This document shows positions 26,982-35,003 of a DNA stretch of 64,000 nucleotides, in pieces. Position numbers and translations under genes: made by a program. Under the pieces are notes generated by a model. The model had not been told where the DNA came from, made no database searches, and was given only the letters and a program-made list of their open reading frames with translations. The number at the start of each line of letters is the position of its first letter. Position 1 is the first letter of the stretch. Source of the DNA: Ferrimonas aestuarii. GTDB taxonomy: Bacteria; Pseudomonadota; Gammaproteobacteria; Enterobacterales; Shewanellaceae. The stretch covers positions 558,001 through 622,000 of the forward strand of contig NZ_SWCJ01000001.1 of assembly GCF_005116665.1 (NCBI RefSeq), read 5' to 3'.

Positions 26982-27842
26982 ATGGAAGACTCGAACAGTA
27001 AGAAAAATACCGTATTAATTGCAGTGGCTGCGGTTCTCGTTGCCAGCGTTGGTGTCGATATTTACGCGGATAGCGTTGCAGAAGAAAAGGTTGATCAGTT
27101 CATTGCCGAGAAGGGTTTAAACATTACCTATGATGGTGTGGAAGCGAATATTGTGGGCAGTGGCATCACCCTTGAAGAGGTCCGTATTGATGATTCGCTT
27201 TATATTGAATCTGTGAGCATCAATGGTTATGACTCCAGTCTTGGCAATCTACAAACCGAGTTGGAATTTGCTATCGAAGGTGCAGAGATCCCGTCAGAGG
27301 AGCTGCCTCGCGATTATCGCCGGATGTACGATCAACTGGGATTCGACAGTCCGGTTAAGCTGAACGCGACTGCGGCTTATCACTATGATGAGTCCAACCG
27401 CACGTTGTTTTTAGATGAGCTGTCAGCCAGTGCTGATGACGTCGGTGGCGTTAGCCTTTCATTTGCGGTGGCAGATATGGACTTCTCTGAAGCGGGGCTG
27501 TCGTCTCTGCTGTTTACTTGGCAGCAGTTGAAGTTGGCTGAGGCGGAGGTGGTTTTTGACAACGATGAGCTGATGGAGCGAACTTATGAGCTGATTGGCC
27601 GTGAGCAAGGAATCTCAGCCGATGAAGCCAAAGACGCGCTGATCGCTCAGGTAAAAAGTCAGGGTAATCCGCAAACAGATTTCCAGGAAGATGCTTTTGA
27701 GGAGCTGATCGATTTCATCGACAGTCCGGGGGAGTTATCTATTGAAGTTTCCCCGAAAGAACCGGTTTCTTTCGGTCAACTGATGCGTATTAATCGCCCG
27801 GCAGAGATGGTTGAGTTGCTGCAACTGGAAGTTGACGGTTAA
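26982..27842 (+). CDS. Unrecognised envelope protein with N-terminal membrane anchor
   Basis: A 286-residue acidic protein. A short polar start is followed by one hydrophobic segment (about residues 11-30, VLIAVAAVLVASVGVDIYAD), then a non-membrane region likely in the periplasm. The part from about 40 to 110 (LNITYDGVEANIVGSGITLE) has an alternating beta pattern loosely like AsmA/YdgA-type repeats, but no family is recognised. A Shine-Dalgarno AAGGGA precedes the ATG. Composition is more AT-rich than in the preceding operon. It is followed by an inverted repeat and stands alone. Confidence 0.65.
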   Translation: MEDSNSKKNTVLIAVAAVLVASVGVDIYADSVAEEKVDQFIAEKGLNITYDGVEANIVGSGITLEEVRIDDSLYIESVSINGYDSSLGNLQTELEFAIEGAEIPSEELPRDYRRMYDQLGFDSPVKLNATAAYHYDESNRTLFLDELSASADDVGGVSLSFAVADMDFSEAGLSSLLFTWQQLKLAEAEVVFDNDELMERTYELIGREQGISADEAKDALIAQVKSQGNPQTDFQEDAFEELIDFIDSPGELSIEVSPKEPVSFGQLMRINRPAEMVELLQLEVDG

Positions 27843-27856
27843 GGTTTAGCTTCAAG

Positions 27857-27892
27857 CAAATTGGCGTAAGGCAGTGCCTTAACGCCAATTTG
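27857..27892. terminator. Long hairpin after the 26982 gene
   Basis: CAAATTGGCGT-AAGGCA and TGCCTT-AACGCCAATTTG pair with a single-base bulge, 14 bp after the stop. The T tract is poor, so termination is probable but not certain. Confidence 0.55.
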
Positions 27893-28204
27893 AAATACGA
27901 TACCTTTGGGAGTAGTTGGTGCCTCTCGGATTTTGGCACCTTGAGTTACGGCTCCCTGTTTTCCCCTACCATTTGGCCTGTCACCACCTCTTTGCAATTA
28001 TGAATTCAGGGCTCACTTAAACTTTGCTTTTGTCAGAGGCTTGTGAGACTCCGGGCGCCAGAGTAGGCTTCGTTTTAGTGGGGCTGGTAATGGCGAAAAC
28101 GATGACACAAGCTCTAGTTCAAATCGTGGCTGGCAGTGAATCAACTCCATTGATAAGCTGCAAAGTAAAATCCTTTCCAATAACAATAAAACGGATCGTA
28201 TTAC
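27893..28204. other. 312 bp with no recognisable gene
   Basis: A short plus-strand frame (28024-28248) overlaps the next gene's start and has no coding character. The 60 bp before 28205 are AT-rich and should hold the promoter of the following membrane protein. Nothing else seen. Confidence 0.5.
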
Positions 28205-29107
28205 ATGGGTGTGTTAACCGAGAAACCCTCAGTTTGGCAGAGGTTTAAGACTGGGGTACGGACATTTTTCGCCGCATTAACCCTTCCTGAGAAGCTGTAT
28301 GTCACCGCGCCTCTAATTTGGATTTTGGCTGGAGGCGATCCACTCTGGCCTAGTTTAATGACCCTAGTGGCACTGCTGCTGGAGTTTTGGCCTCGTTTTA
28401 CCCATTGGTGGGAATCCCTGGCGGGGAAAGCGGTCATTCTGTTGTTCTATGGCGTGATTACTAATTTTGCCTTAGCCAGTGCCGCCGGCGTCGTGAATGA
28501 GGTGACAGGGGTTTCTGCGAGCCATTTTAACTATACCCACAACTTTGCGTTGATGATGCTTTTGCCAATCTGGTTTGCGGTTTCCAGTGGAATAGCACTG
28601 CTGATGTTCCAAGTGGTGGCCCCGTTTTATCTGTTGCTTATTCTGCTTCTTAAGCCGTTCGGAGTGAAACTGGTTCGTCATGTGTCCAAAAGCGCATACC
28701 CGTTTACCACCAATGCGCTGAGGTTTTGCTTGTCGGTATTGCTGTTGGTTCAATGTTTGACCTTACTTGACTCCCAAAGCTCAGGCTTGGCGACTGAGTT
28801 CGTTAATGGCGAGGTGGCTCAGATAGATGTGGGTAATGGTGAGGTTTCCGCACAGGTGCTGGTTGATGAGCTGTTACTAGAGGATTACGAGAAGAACATC
28901 CGTATCGCCGTGGCGCAGTTTGCTTTTAACCAAGAGGCGGACACCCGTTCTCGTTGTCAGTTGGAGGCGCATACTCGGGCGGTTGAACTGAATGACTATG
29001 AAATCTTAACCATCTCACACAATGATCAAGCCGATTTTGGTTTTGACTTTGTGGTCAAGCGCTGCGTATCGCCAGCATTTCCAGCGGTGGAGGAAAAAGC
29101 CCTGTGA
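28205..29107 (+). CDS. Unrecognised multi-pass membrane protein
   Basis: A 300-residue protein with about five hydrophobic segments in its first two thirds (for example LYVTAPLIWILAGG, VILLFYGVITNFALASAAG, FALMMLLPIWFAVSSGIALL, FYLLLILLLKPFG and LRFCLSVLLLVQCLTLL), followed by a soluble C-terminal domain of about 110 residues that contains two cysteines (C259 and C290 region) and probably faces the periplasm. The family was not recognised. The immediate upstream bases lack a strong Shine-Dalgarno. It is alone on its transcript. Confidence 0.65.
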   Translation: MGVLTEKPSVWQRFKTGVRTFFAALTLPEKLYVTAPLIWILAGGDPLWPSLMTLVALLLEFWPRFTHWWESLAGKAVILLFYGVITNFALASAAGVVNEVTGVSASHFNYTHNFALMMLLPIWFAVSSGIALLMFQVVAPFYLLLILLLKPFGVKLVRHVSKSAYPFTTNALRFCLSVLLLVQCLTLLDSQSSGLATEFVNGEVAQIDVGNGEVSAQVLVDELLLEDYEKNIRIAVAQFAFNQEADTRSRCQLEAHTRAVELNDYEILTISHNDQADFGFDFVVKRCVSPAFPAVEEKAL

Positions 29108-29245
29108 CAAAGTTAAAGGATTTTGAGTCACGAAGTTTTTGATGCATCGGCATTTTAAATGCAAAGGGCGTGATGCAGGTTATCTAGGAGCAGCGTGAAG
29201 TTAGCAATGGCGATAGTGCATGCCTTAGCCTAGGAGCGACAGAGA

Positions 29246-29267
29246 GCCAGTTGCTACAGCAACTGGC
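29246..29267. repeat. Perfect 10 bp hairpin GCCAGTTGCT-AC-AGCAACTGGC
   Basis: It lies between two convergent genes (ends at 29107 and 29322). No T run follows on either strand, so it may be a weak two-way terminator or a chance structure. Confidence 0.45.
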
Positions 29268-29321
29268 GTCACTCAACAGGGTTGGTCCATTTCAAAAGAG
29301 ACCCTACAGCGAGTGTAAACA

Positions 29322-29765
29322 TTACTCCTCCATGTGACTCTCTCTGGGTAACTGGTGAATTAGCCAGTAGCCAATACTCATTGCCACCACCACCACTCCT
29401 ATCGCGAATACGTAAGTGGCTTCAGTTGTCTCCATATCGATGATGATGACTTTTCGAGCGATGGCCATCAGTGCCGTGGCCATGACGATTTTGACGTGGA
29501 TAACATTGTCACGGAGGTAGATGGTGATATTGATGAAGATCTCTATCGCGATCAGTACCGCCATGAAGGCGCCAAATGTGGCCAGCATGTCTGAAATAGT
29601 GAGAATAAATCGTGGCGGAGTCAGTAGCCGCTCATATAGAGTCCACGCCACATCGAGCACGCCCATTACGATAACGAATAGCATCAACAGAGAGAGCGCT
29701 CGAACTGACCAGTGAATCACCCGTTGTAGCTCTGCCTGCATTCTGTCGCTTGGGTCGATTTTCAT
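29322..29765 (-). CDS. PsiE-family (phosphate-starvation-inducible) membrane protein
   Basis: A 147-residue protein with four hydrophobic segments (ALSLLMLFVIVMGVLDVAW, a second near 55-80, one near 90-105 and YVFAIGVVVVAMSIGYWLI) and the family's conserved acidic/aromatic residues. PsiE proteins are small inner-membrane proteins of unknown biochemical role. The gene starts 2 bp after the stop of the tandem universal stress protein, so they form a two-gene unit. Confidence 0.8.
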   Translation of the reverse strand: MKIDPSDRMQAELQRVIHWSVRALSLLMLFVIVMGVLDVAWTLYERLLTPPRFILTISDMLATFGAFMAVLIAIEIFINITIYLRDNVIHVKIVMATALMAIARKVIIIDMETTEATYVFAIGVVVVAMSIGYWLIHQLPRESHMEE

Positions 29766-29767
29766 TG

Positions 29768-30709
29768 CTATTCCCTTCCTATTACTGGTGAATGGAATCC
29801 ATCGGGTTTAAGGGTTACGACAGAGCAATGCAGCGCGTCGAGCAGTCGTTCCGCGGTGTTGCCGATAATGAATCCGGCGATGCCACTGCGGCATAAGGTA
29901 CCCATAACCAATTGGTCGACCCCTTCCTGCTCCACCAGTTCCGGTACGACGGTGTCGGTGTTTCCTTCAAGCTGCTCAACTCGAACTTTGTCGGACGGGA
30001 TACCTGATTGGGTTATTAGAGATTCCAAGCGTTGCAGTCGTTGCTGACGTTCGCTCTGTGCGGCTTTGGCGATTTCGGTGTCATTCCAGCGAGCCCAGTT
30101 ACGCAGGTAGCCTTCTGCCTCTAGTCGCCAGGCGTGGCAGAGGATCAGTTCAGCGTCCATGACCTGTGCTATTTGAGACGCTCGCTGCAGAATGTGTTTG
30201 TTCAAACGCTGAGTTTCCGGCTCGGAACTGGCCACATCGACGGCGGCCACCACTCGACGAACTCGATGTTGGGGTTGAGGTTGCAGTGACCAAACTGGAA
30301 TTGCCGACTTACGCATTAAATGTCTGGTGGTGCTGCCGTACTGACAGGATGAGTCTTTGTGTGCTCGGCGTGCGTCGATGCCAATCAGATCGCAGCTGAT
30401 GTTTTCAGCGTATTTGACGATTTCGATAAAAGGCGTGCCACTTACCACGTCGGTGGATGGGATTAGGCTGGGGTAGCTTTTGTTGATCTCTTGAGACAGC
30501 GTTGCCAACTGCTGCCGCTGTTGTTCAATAGTGCGTTCCAATATCGTTAAGGGCGTGTAGTTGGCTCGCCAGGCCATATCGAGTTTCTCTACGACAGATA
30601 GCAGAATCAGCTTAGATCGAGACCGCTCGGCATAGTTGAGTAAAGGAGCCATAACCGGTTCAATCTGTTGCCCCGGTGCTACTGGAACTAAGATGGTTTC
30701 GTTACGCAT
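29768..30709 (-). CDS. Tandem universal stress protein
   Basis: The start at 30709 is set by the ribosome binding site GGAGGT; an upstream in-frame start is rejected. The 313-residue cytoplasmic protein has two UspA folds in tandem, as in UspE. The first (about 1-145, ETILVPVAPGQQ) lacks a clear nucleotide loop. The second ends with MGTLCRSGIAGFIIGNTAER, the ATP-binding G-x2-G-x9-G-N/S pattern. It is the first gene of the unit with the PsiE-like gene and divergent from a LysR regulator across 109 bp, which is its likely controller. Confidence 0.88.
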   Translation of the reverse strand: MRNETILVPVAPGQQIEPVMAPLLNYAERSRSKLILLSVVEKLDMAWRANYTPLTILERTIEQQRQQLATLSQEINKSYPSLIPSTDVVSGTPFIEIVKYAENISCDLIGIDARRAHKDSSCQYGSTTRHLMRKSAIPVWSLQPQPQHRVRRVVAAVDVASSEPETQRLNKHILQRASQIAQVMDAELILCHAWRLEAEGYLRNWARWNDTEIAKAAQSERQQRLQRLESLITQSGIPSDKVRVEQLEGNTDTVVPELVEQEGVDQLVMGTLCRSGIAGFIIGNTAERLLDALHCSVVTLKPDGFHSPVIGRE

Positions 30710-30792
30710 GATTACCTCCGGATTCTTGGGATTCCGCAAATACTTTGCCCAGTTGCTATCATTTACAGAACTAAATTTTTGTTATGTGGTTT

Positions 30793-30808
30793 ATAGCCAT
30801 TTGGCTAT
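30793..30808. promoter_or_regulatory. Inverted repeat ATAGCCA-TT-TGGCTAT
   Basis: Perfect 7+7 inverted repeat between the divergent stress-protein and LysR genes, 10 bp before the LysR start. Possible LysR operator for autoregulation. Confidence 0.4.
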
Positions 30809-30818
30809 GGAGGCGTAC

Positions 30819-31760
30819 ATGCCTTTGAAACTGAGAGCGGCAACTCTACGGCAGTTGGAAGTATTTCTTGAGGTTTATCAAAGTGGTTCTTTAACCCAGG
30901 CGGCGCAGAGAATGCACCTGAGCCAGCCAACGGTTTCCATTCAACTTAAGAGGTTATCCGAAGCTCTGGGAGTAACGCTCTACCATTTTCGAGGGCGACA
31001 ACTGCTGTTTACCGAAAGTGCACGTTTGTTGGCTCAATGTGCTTCTGAAGTGCTGCGCTGTGGGGAACGCTTTGAGATGGCTTTGGCTGATCTGCATCAA
31101 TTAAAAAGCGGAACACTGCGCATAGCCGTGGTTACCAGTGCAAAATACTTTGTGCCTCATATTATTGGCCCCTTTTGTCGACAATACCCCCTGATCGACA
31201 TTCGTCTTAAAATTGGCAACCGAGCTCAAATTCGTCAGCGTCTTCAGCAAGGTCTTGATGATATTTATGTGTTCAGCCAGATCCCAGACCATCCACCTGT
31301 TCACAGTCGACCACTGCTGGATAATCCGTTGGTGGTGGTTGCTGCGAGCGATGATTCGTTGTTTCAGCAAAGTAAACTGACGTTGGCCAAACTGGCATCG
31401 CGCCCTTTTTTGATGCGAGAGCGTGACTCTGGCACTCGACAGGCTATAGAACGCCATCTGCGCGCGCATAACATTGAACTGAATGTGCGGATGGAGATAG
31501 AGAGTAACGAAGCGATTAAACACTGTGTGGCGGAAGGCTTGGGGTTGTCTATTTTGTCGCAGCATACGTTGACCCTCGATCCGGTTCCCGCCATTGGTGT
31601 GCTGCCCGTTGATGGATTACCGATTCAGACTCAGTGGCATACACTCTGGTTAGCGGATCAAGCGTTGTCGGTGGCGGCGAAAGCATTTCTCGAGTACACC
31701 GAAAACCACCCTCTAGTCCTGCCGTCGGCTGGATGGGGAAGTGGTGAAGGTGTGCATTAA
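30819..31760 (+). CDS. LysR-family transcriptional regulator
   Basis: A 313-residue regulator. The start at 30819 is preferred since GGAGG precedes it and the helix-turn-helix follows at once (LRQLEVFLEVYQSGSLTQAA then MHLSQPTVSIQLKRL). The C-terminal ligand-binding domain (about 95-300) has the usual two lobes (LRIAVVTSAKYFVPHII, FLMRERDSGTRQAI). The sequence resembles the CbbR/CysB-like branch. It is divergent from the usp-psiE pair, the usual place for the target of a LysR protein. The effector cannot be guessed. Confidence 0.9.
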   Translation: MPLKLRAATLRQLEVFLEVYQSGSLTQAAQRMHLSQPTVSIQLKRLSEALGVTLYHFRGRQLLFTESARLLAQCASEVLRCGERFEMALADLHQLKSGTLRIAVVTSAKYFVPHIIGPFCRQYPLIDIRLKIGNRAQIRQRLQQGLDDIYVFSQIPDHPPVHSRPLLDNPLVVVAASDDSLFQQSKLTLAKLASRPFLMRERDSGTRQAIERHLRAHNIELNVRMEIESNEAIKHCVAEGLGLSILSQHTLTLDPVPAIGVLPVDGLPIQTQWHTLWLADQALSVAAKAFLEYTENHPLVLPSAGWGSGEGVH

Positions 31761-32175
31761 GTGAAAGGTGAGCAATCCCTTTACTCGTTTTAGCCGCTGA
31801 ACCATCAATACTTTGAGCCCAAAGAGTGAGTTAATCAGCCTGAAACCAACAAGAAAAGCCCCATGACATTGCAATCATGAGGCTTTGACAGCGGCCCTTT
31901 TCGGCAGCAATAGGATAGTGGGCATTACGAGTGTTGGCTAAGGCAACTTAACATTGAAGTTAAGCCCATAGCGTTTGGATAGGTGCCTCAACCGCCATCC
32001 ACTTAGCCCTTGGGGGCATCTTGCTGCTGCCAGATAGGACCATCCACTGCTTAGCGATGTCTTAGTCTGCTTTGATTTCGATGTGATGGAAAGGCGGCAA
32101 AACCCTGCATCGTCATTCAAGGCAATCTGTGACTTATACCCTAAGCAGTTGGATTCCTAAGGTGCAGTTTCACCG
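31761..32175. other. 415 bp without a gene between LysR and the TonB receptor
   Basis: Holds the hairpin at 31854-31886. A 60-codon minus-strand frame (31938-32120) has no recognisable similarity and may be chance or a decayed gene. Confidence 0.5.
31854..31886. terminator. Hairpin after the LysR gene
   Basis: AAGCCCCATGA and TCATGAGGCTT pair with one mismatch around an 8-base loop, about 95 bp after the LysR stop. A short A run before and T run after make it a possible two-way terminator. Confidence 0.55.
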
Positions 32176-34224
32176 TTAAAAACGGTAGATCACATTGGCA
32201 CCGAAGTTCTGTGGGTCGATAACCGCCACGTAGCCGTGTTCATAGCTTCTCCCTGGTGGTTCATTAACCGTCAGACCACGCTCATCAAACAGGTTGTTGG
32301 CGTAAACCGACACTCGCCACGCATCGTATTGATAATCCAGGGTCAGACCAGCCACGGTGTAGTCGCCGGCTTTACGGCTATCGGAGTTATTGATATCACC
32401 GTAGTACTCGCCAACGTAGTTGCCGTTGATGCCCACGGTAAACTCATTGGTCAGCCAGTATTTGAAGCCCAGATTGGCGGTTAGGTTTGGCGCAGAGTTG
32501 AGCTCGTTGCCCACGATGTCACCAAAGCTGACATCGGCTTTGTCGATTTCTGAGCTGAGTAAACCTAGGCCCGCCATCATCTGCAGATCATTTGAGAGCA
32601 TGGCATCCACTTCCACCTCAAGACCGTAGGTGGTGGCCTGTTCGATGTTGGTGATGGTGCGTGTGGCGTCACTGCCTTGATAGTCTTTGTAATCGTTGTA
32701 GAACAGGTTGGCGGCAAGGTTGAGATCGCCGTCCATCAGGCCACTACGTACGCTGAATTCGTAGGCGTTTACGTACTCGGCGTCATAGGTGTAATACTCT
32801 TGAGCGTTAAAGGAGATGGTACCGCCACCGGAGTTGTAGCCTTGACGTGCGCTAAGACCCAAGGTGGTGGTGTCGGTAATCATGTACTGAAGCACCAATT
32901 TCGGCAGGGCGATGGTATCGTCGTTGTCTAAGCGTTCGCTTAACGTGCTGCCGCCGAACAGCATATTAAAGTCTCGTACCTGCTCCTCTTTTTGGATACG
33001 GCCGCCAGCGGTAAGCTTAATTTTATCTGTGATGGCATAGGTCATTTCGCCGTAGGTGGCATAGGACTTACTGCTATCGACACCGTCGTAGACAGAGCCG
33101 CCAACACTGTTGAAATCCTGATCGCGTTCGAAGTACGCCAACGCGATGAAACCGTTGAATGTATCGGAATCAAGGCCGAAACTGAACTTGGCATCCAAGG
33201 TCAGATCTTCCTCTAGCATGGTTACATCGGCGTCCATGGCTGGGTTGGCTTCAAAGCTCAGCATCTTCCAGTCGTAGTCGACGAAAGCTGCAAGAAAATC
33301 AAACGCGTAGGAGCTGCTTGGTTTGTAGTGAGCTTCAAAGGAACTGGTGTTGGACTTGGTGTCCATAAAGCGGTCAAACAGGGAGTCGAAGGCGTCGTGA
33401 TCTTTGCCGACGTAGTAGTTACGGCCGGAGTCACCCTCTTCGTTGTTGTGGGAGAAGTTCAGTTGGAACTTCAGATCGCTGTCGCCGGTGGGTTGCCATA
33501 GCAGCTTTCCCCGTAGACGCTGGGTGGTGAGGTCGTTTTGGTCAAATCGAGGCTCTCGTCCAGCTTGGGTGATGCCCTTATTAAAGGTTTCCCCATCAAG
33601 ATATTGGCCACTTAAACGAAATGCCAGTACGTCATCGATCAGCGGGCCAGTCAATGCAAAGGCGGTGTCTACAAAGTTATCTTCGGTGCGATAGCCCGCC
33701 ATGGCGGCGCCTTCCCAGTCAAAGCTAGGGTCCTTGGTATTGATGACCAAGGCCCCACCAATGCTGTTTCGGCCATTACTGGTGGATTGCGGGCCACGAA
33801 ATACTTCAATCTGCTCGATATCCCACAGGCCGGTATTACCAGTGAGGTCGGCGACGAAGGGTTCGGCAACGCCGTCGGTAATGGTGGCCACTCGGGTGTT
33901 GGCTCCGCCGGCAAAGGAGTGGAAACCGGTTGCTGCACCGTTACCGGATACCCCGCGGATGTCGGGCACGGCACCGGTCAGGGTAACGACATTAGGGATG
34001 TCATCAATGGCGCCATTCACCGATTGGTGAATGCCACTTTCCAGCTCCTCTGAATCGACAACCGACACCGACGAGGTGGTGTCTTTTAGGCTTCGTTCGA
34101 ATTTTTCTCCAGTCACGGTGATCACTTCGATGGAGGTCAGTTCGCCCTTGTCATCATCGGCGACCGCAGCACCGGCGGAGAACAGCCCCATCAACACAAC
34201 AGTGATAGCGTTGAACTTGTACAT
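32176..34224 (-). CDS. TonB-dependent outer-membrane receptor, probably ferric siderophore
   Basis: A 682-residue receptor: signal peptide (about 1-22, ending AVADD), a TonB-box-like stretch (IEVITVTGEKF, about 32-42), plug domain (TSSVSVVDSEELESG through QIEVFRGPQSTSNGRNSIGG, about 48-165) and a 22-strand barrel closing with NFGANVIYRF and terminal Phe. It imports a metal chelate with energy from TonB. The upstream region carries Fur-box-like sequences, and a divergent DUF3325/DUF3649/PepSY set faces it, so iron is the likely cargo. The specific siderophore is unknown. Confidence 0.88.
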   Translation of the reverse strand: MYKFNAITVVLMGLFSAGAAVADDDKGELTSIEVITVTGEKFERSLKDTTSSVSVVDSEELESGIHQSVNGAIDDIPNVVTLTGAVPDIRGVSGNGAATGFHSFAGGANTRVATITDGVAEPFVADLTGNTGLWDIEQIEVFRGPQSTSNGRNSIGGALVINTKDPSFDWEGAAMAGYRTEDNFVDTAFALTGPLIDDVLAFRLSGQYLDGETFNKGITQAGREPRFDQNDLTTQRLRGKLLWQPTGDSDLKFQLNFSHNNEEGDSGRNYYVGKDHDAFDSLFDRFMDTKSNTSSFEAHYKPSSSYAFDFLAAFVDYDWKMLSFEANPAMDADVTMLEEDLTLDAKFSFGLDSDTFNGFIALAYFERDQDFNSVGGSVYDGVDSSKSYATYGEMTYAITDKIKLTAGGRIQKEEQVRDFNMLFGGSTLSERLDNDDTIALPKLVLQYMITDTTTLGLSARQGYNSGGGTISFNAQEYYTYDAEYVNAYEFSVRSGLMDGDLNLAANLFYNDYKDYQGSDATRTITNIEQATTYGLEVEVDAMLSNDLQMMAGLGLLSSEIDKADVSFGDIVGNELNSAPNLTANLGFKYWLTNEFTVGINGNYVGEYYGDINNSDSRKAGDYTVAGLTLDYQYDAWRVSVYANNLFDERGLTVNEPPGRSYEHGYVAVIDPQNFGANVIYRF

Positions 34225-34277
34225 CTTTTTTCCCTGTTTTTATCATCTCAAAGTACGGAATGATCGACCCATTTTGT

Positions 34278-34296
34278 AAATGATAACCATTCCTAT
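34278..34296. promoter_or_regulatory. Fur-box-like sequence upstream of the TonB receptor
   Basis: AAATGATAACCATTCCTAT matches the 19 bp Fur consensus in its core (TGATAA-CATT). It lies 54 bp before the receptor start. A second AT-rich partial match, AAATGATAATATTTTTC, follows at 34311-34327. Confidence 0.65.
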
Positions 34297-34390
34297 TTAT
34301 AGGTTTTACGAAATGATAATATTTTTCAACAACTTTCTTCGAAACTGAGTCAGTTGTGTAACCGATGTCAAATTTGATGCACTTGCGAAT

Positions 34391-34409
34391 TACAATGATT
34401 CTCATTTGG
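34391..34409. promoter_or_regulatory. Fur-box-like sequence upstream of the DUF3325 operon
   Basis: TACAATGATTCTCATTTGG has the palindromic AATGA-T-TCTCATT core of Fur boxes. It is 45 bp before the first gene of the plus-strand iron operon and would overlap its promoter. Confidence 0.65.
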
Positions 34410-34453
34410 TGTATTATCCCGCCCCTGACCGAGAAGTAATTACAAGGGAAGGT

Positions 34454-34729
34454 ATGTTGGTTCAATTCGTCGCCTTAGCGCTCACCTTGCTAGGCTGCTG
34501 TCTCATCTATCTGTGCTCGAAGCATCAGAAGCCGCTTAAGCGTCCGCTGTCTCCGGTCGCAGGTTATATGGGGTCAGGGATGATCTTGATGGCGCTATTT
34601 GGATTCAGTTTTCGATTGGCACCTCTGTCGGCGTTCTACGTTTGGTTGGCACTGCTGATGGTGCTAATGACCTCGATTCCATTTCTGTTCGCGGTGTATG
34701 CCGGTAGAGGAGCAAAACATGGCGGTTAA
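34454..34729 (+). CDS. DUF3325-like small membrane protein, iron-uptake linked
   Basis: A 91-residue inner-membrane protein with about three hydrophobic segments (LVQFVALALTLLGCCLIYLC, an internal one near 38-58, and WLALLMVLMTSIPFLFAVYA). The ATG at 34454 follows AAGGGAAGG. Proteins of this size and layout are found before DUF3649 and PepSY genes in TonB receptor loci of proteobacteria. Function unknown. Overlaps the next gene by 11 bp. Confidence 0.7.
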   Translation: MLVQFVALALTLLGCCLIYLCSKHQKPLKRPLSPVAGYMGSGMILMALFGFSFRLAPLSAFYVWLALLMVLMTSIPFLFAVYAGRGAKHGG

Positions 34730-35003
34730 TGTGGCAAACCATTGGGGAAGAAAGGTGTTTGCCGGCTTAGTGTTGGGATTGACCCTAGGGTTTGGCGTCG
34801 TCGCCAGCTTCGCTTGGTTTACCCCTGGTGACATGACCGAACAGGGCAAAGTGATGTTGACCATCTGGGTGGTGGCCTTGGTTTGGTTAGTAAGTCTGTC
34901 GACCTGTTTTAGCTTTGCCAATGGCAACCGAGCCATTGGCATGATGTTGGCGGCAAATCTGGTGGTTTACGCTCTGTTCTTTGGTTTGAAGGCGGTTGTA
35001 TGA
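34719..35003 (+). CDS. DUF3649-like small membrane protein, iron-uptake linked
   Basis: A 94-residue protein with three hydrophobic segments (KVFAGLVLGLTLGFGVVASFAW, VMLTIWVVALVWLVSLSTCF and MMLAANLVVYALFFGLKAVV). The start at 34719 follows GAGGAG. It ends in an ATGA overlap with the PepSY gene. The family is usually located in this position of ferric-siderophore loci. Biochemical role unknown. Confidence 0.7.
   Translation: MAVNVANHWGRKVFAGLVLGLTLGFGVVASFAWFTPGDMTEQGKVMLTIWVVALVWLVSLSTCFSFANGNRAIGMMLAANLVVYALFFGLKAVV

Noticed and set aside
28024-28248. 74-codon plus-strand frame before the membrane protein gene
   Set aside because: Overlaps the better-supported gene at 28205 in another frame and lacks coding character.
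31938-32120. 60-codon minus-strand frame in the gap before the TonB receptor
   Set aside because: No recognisable similarity, no ribosome binding site, and composition unlike a coding region; cannot be called a transposase remnant with confidence.
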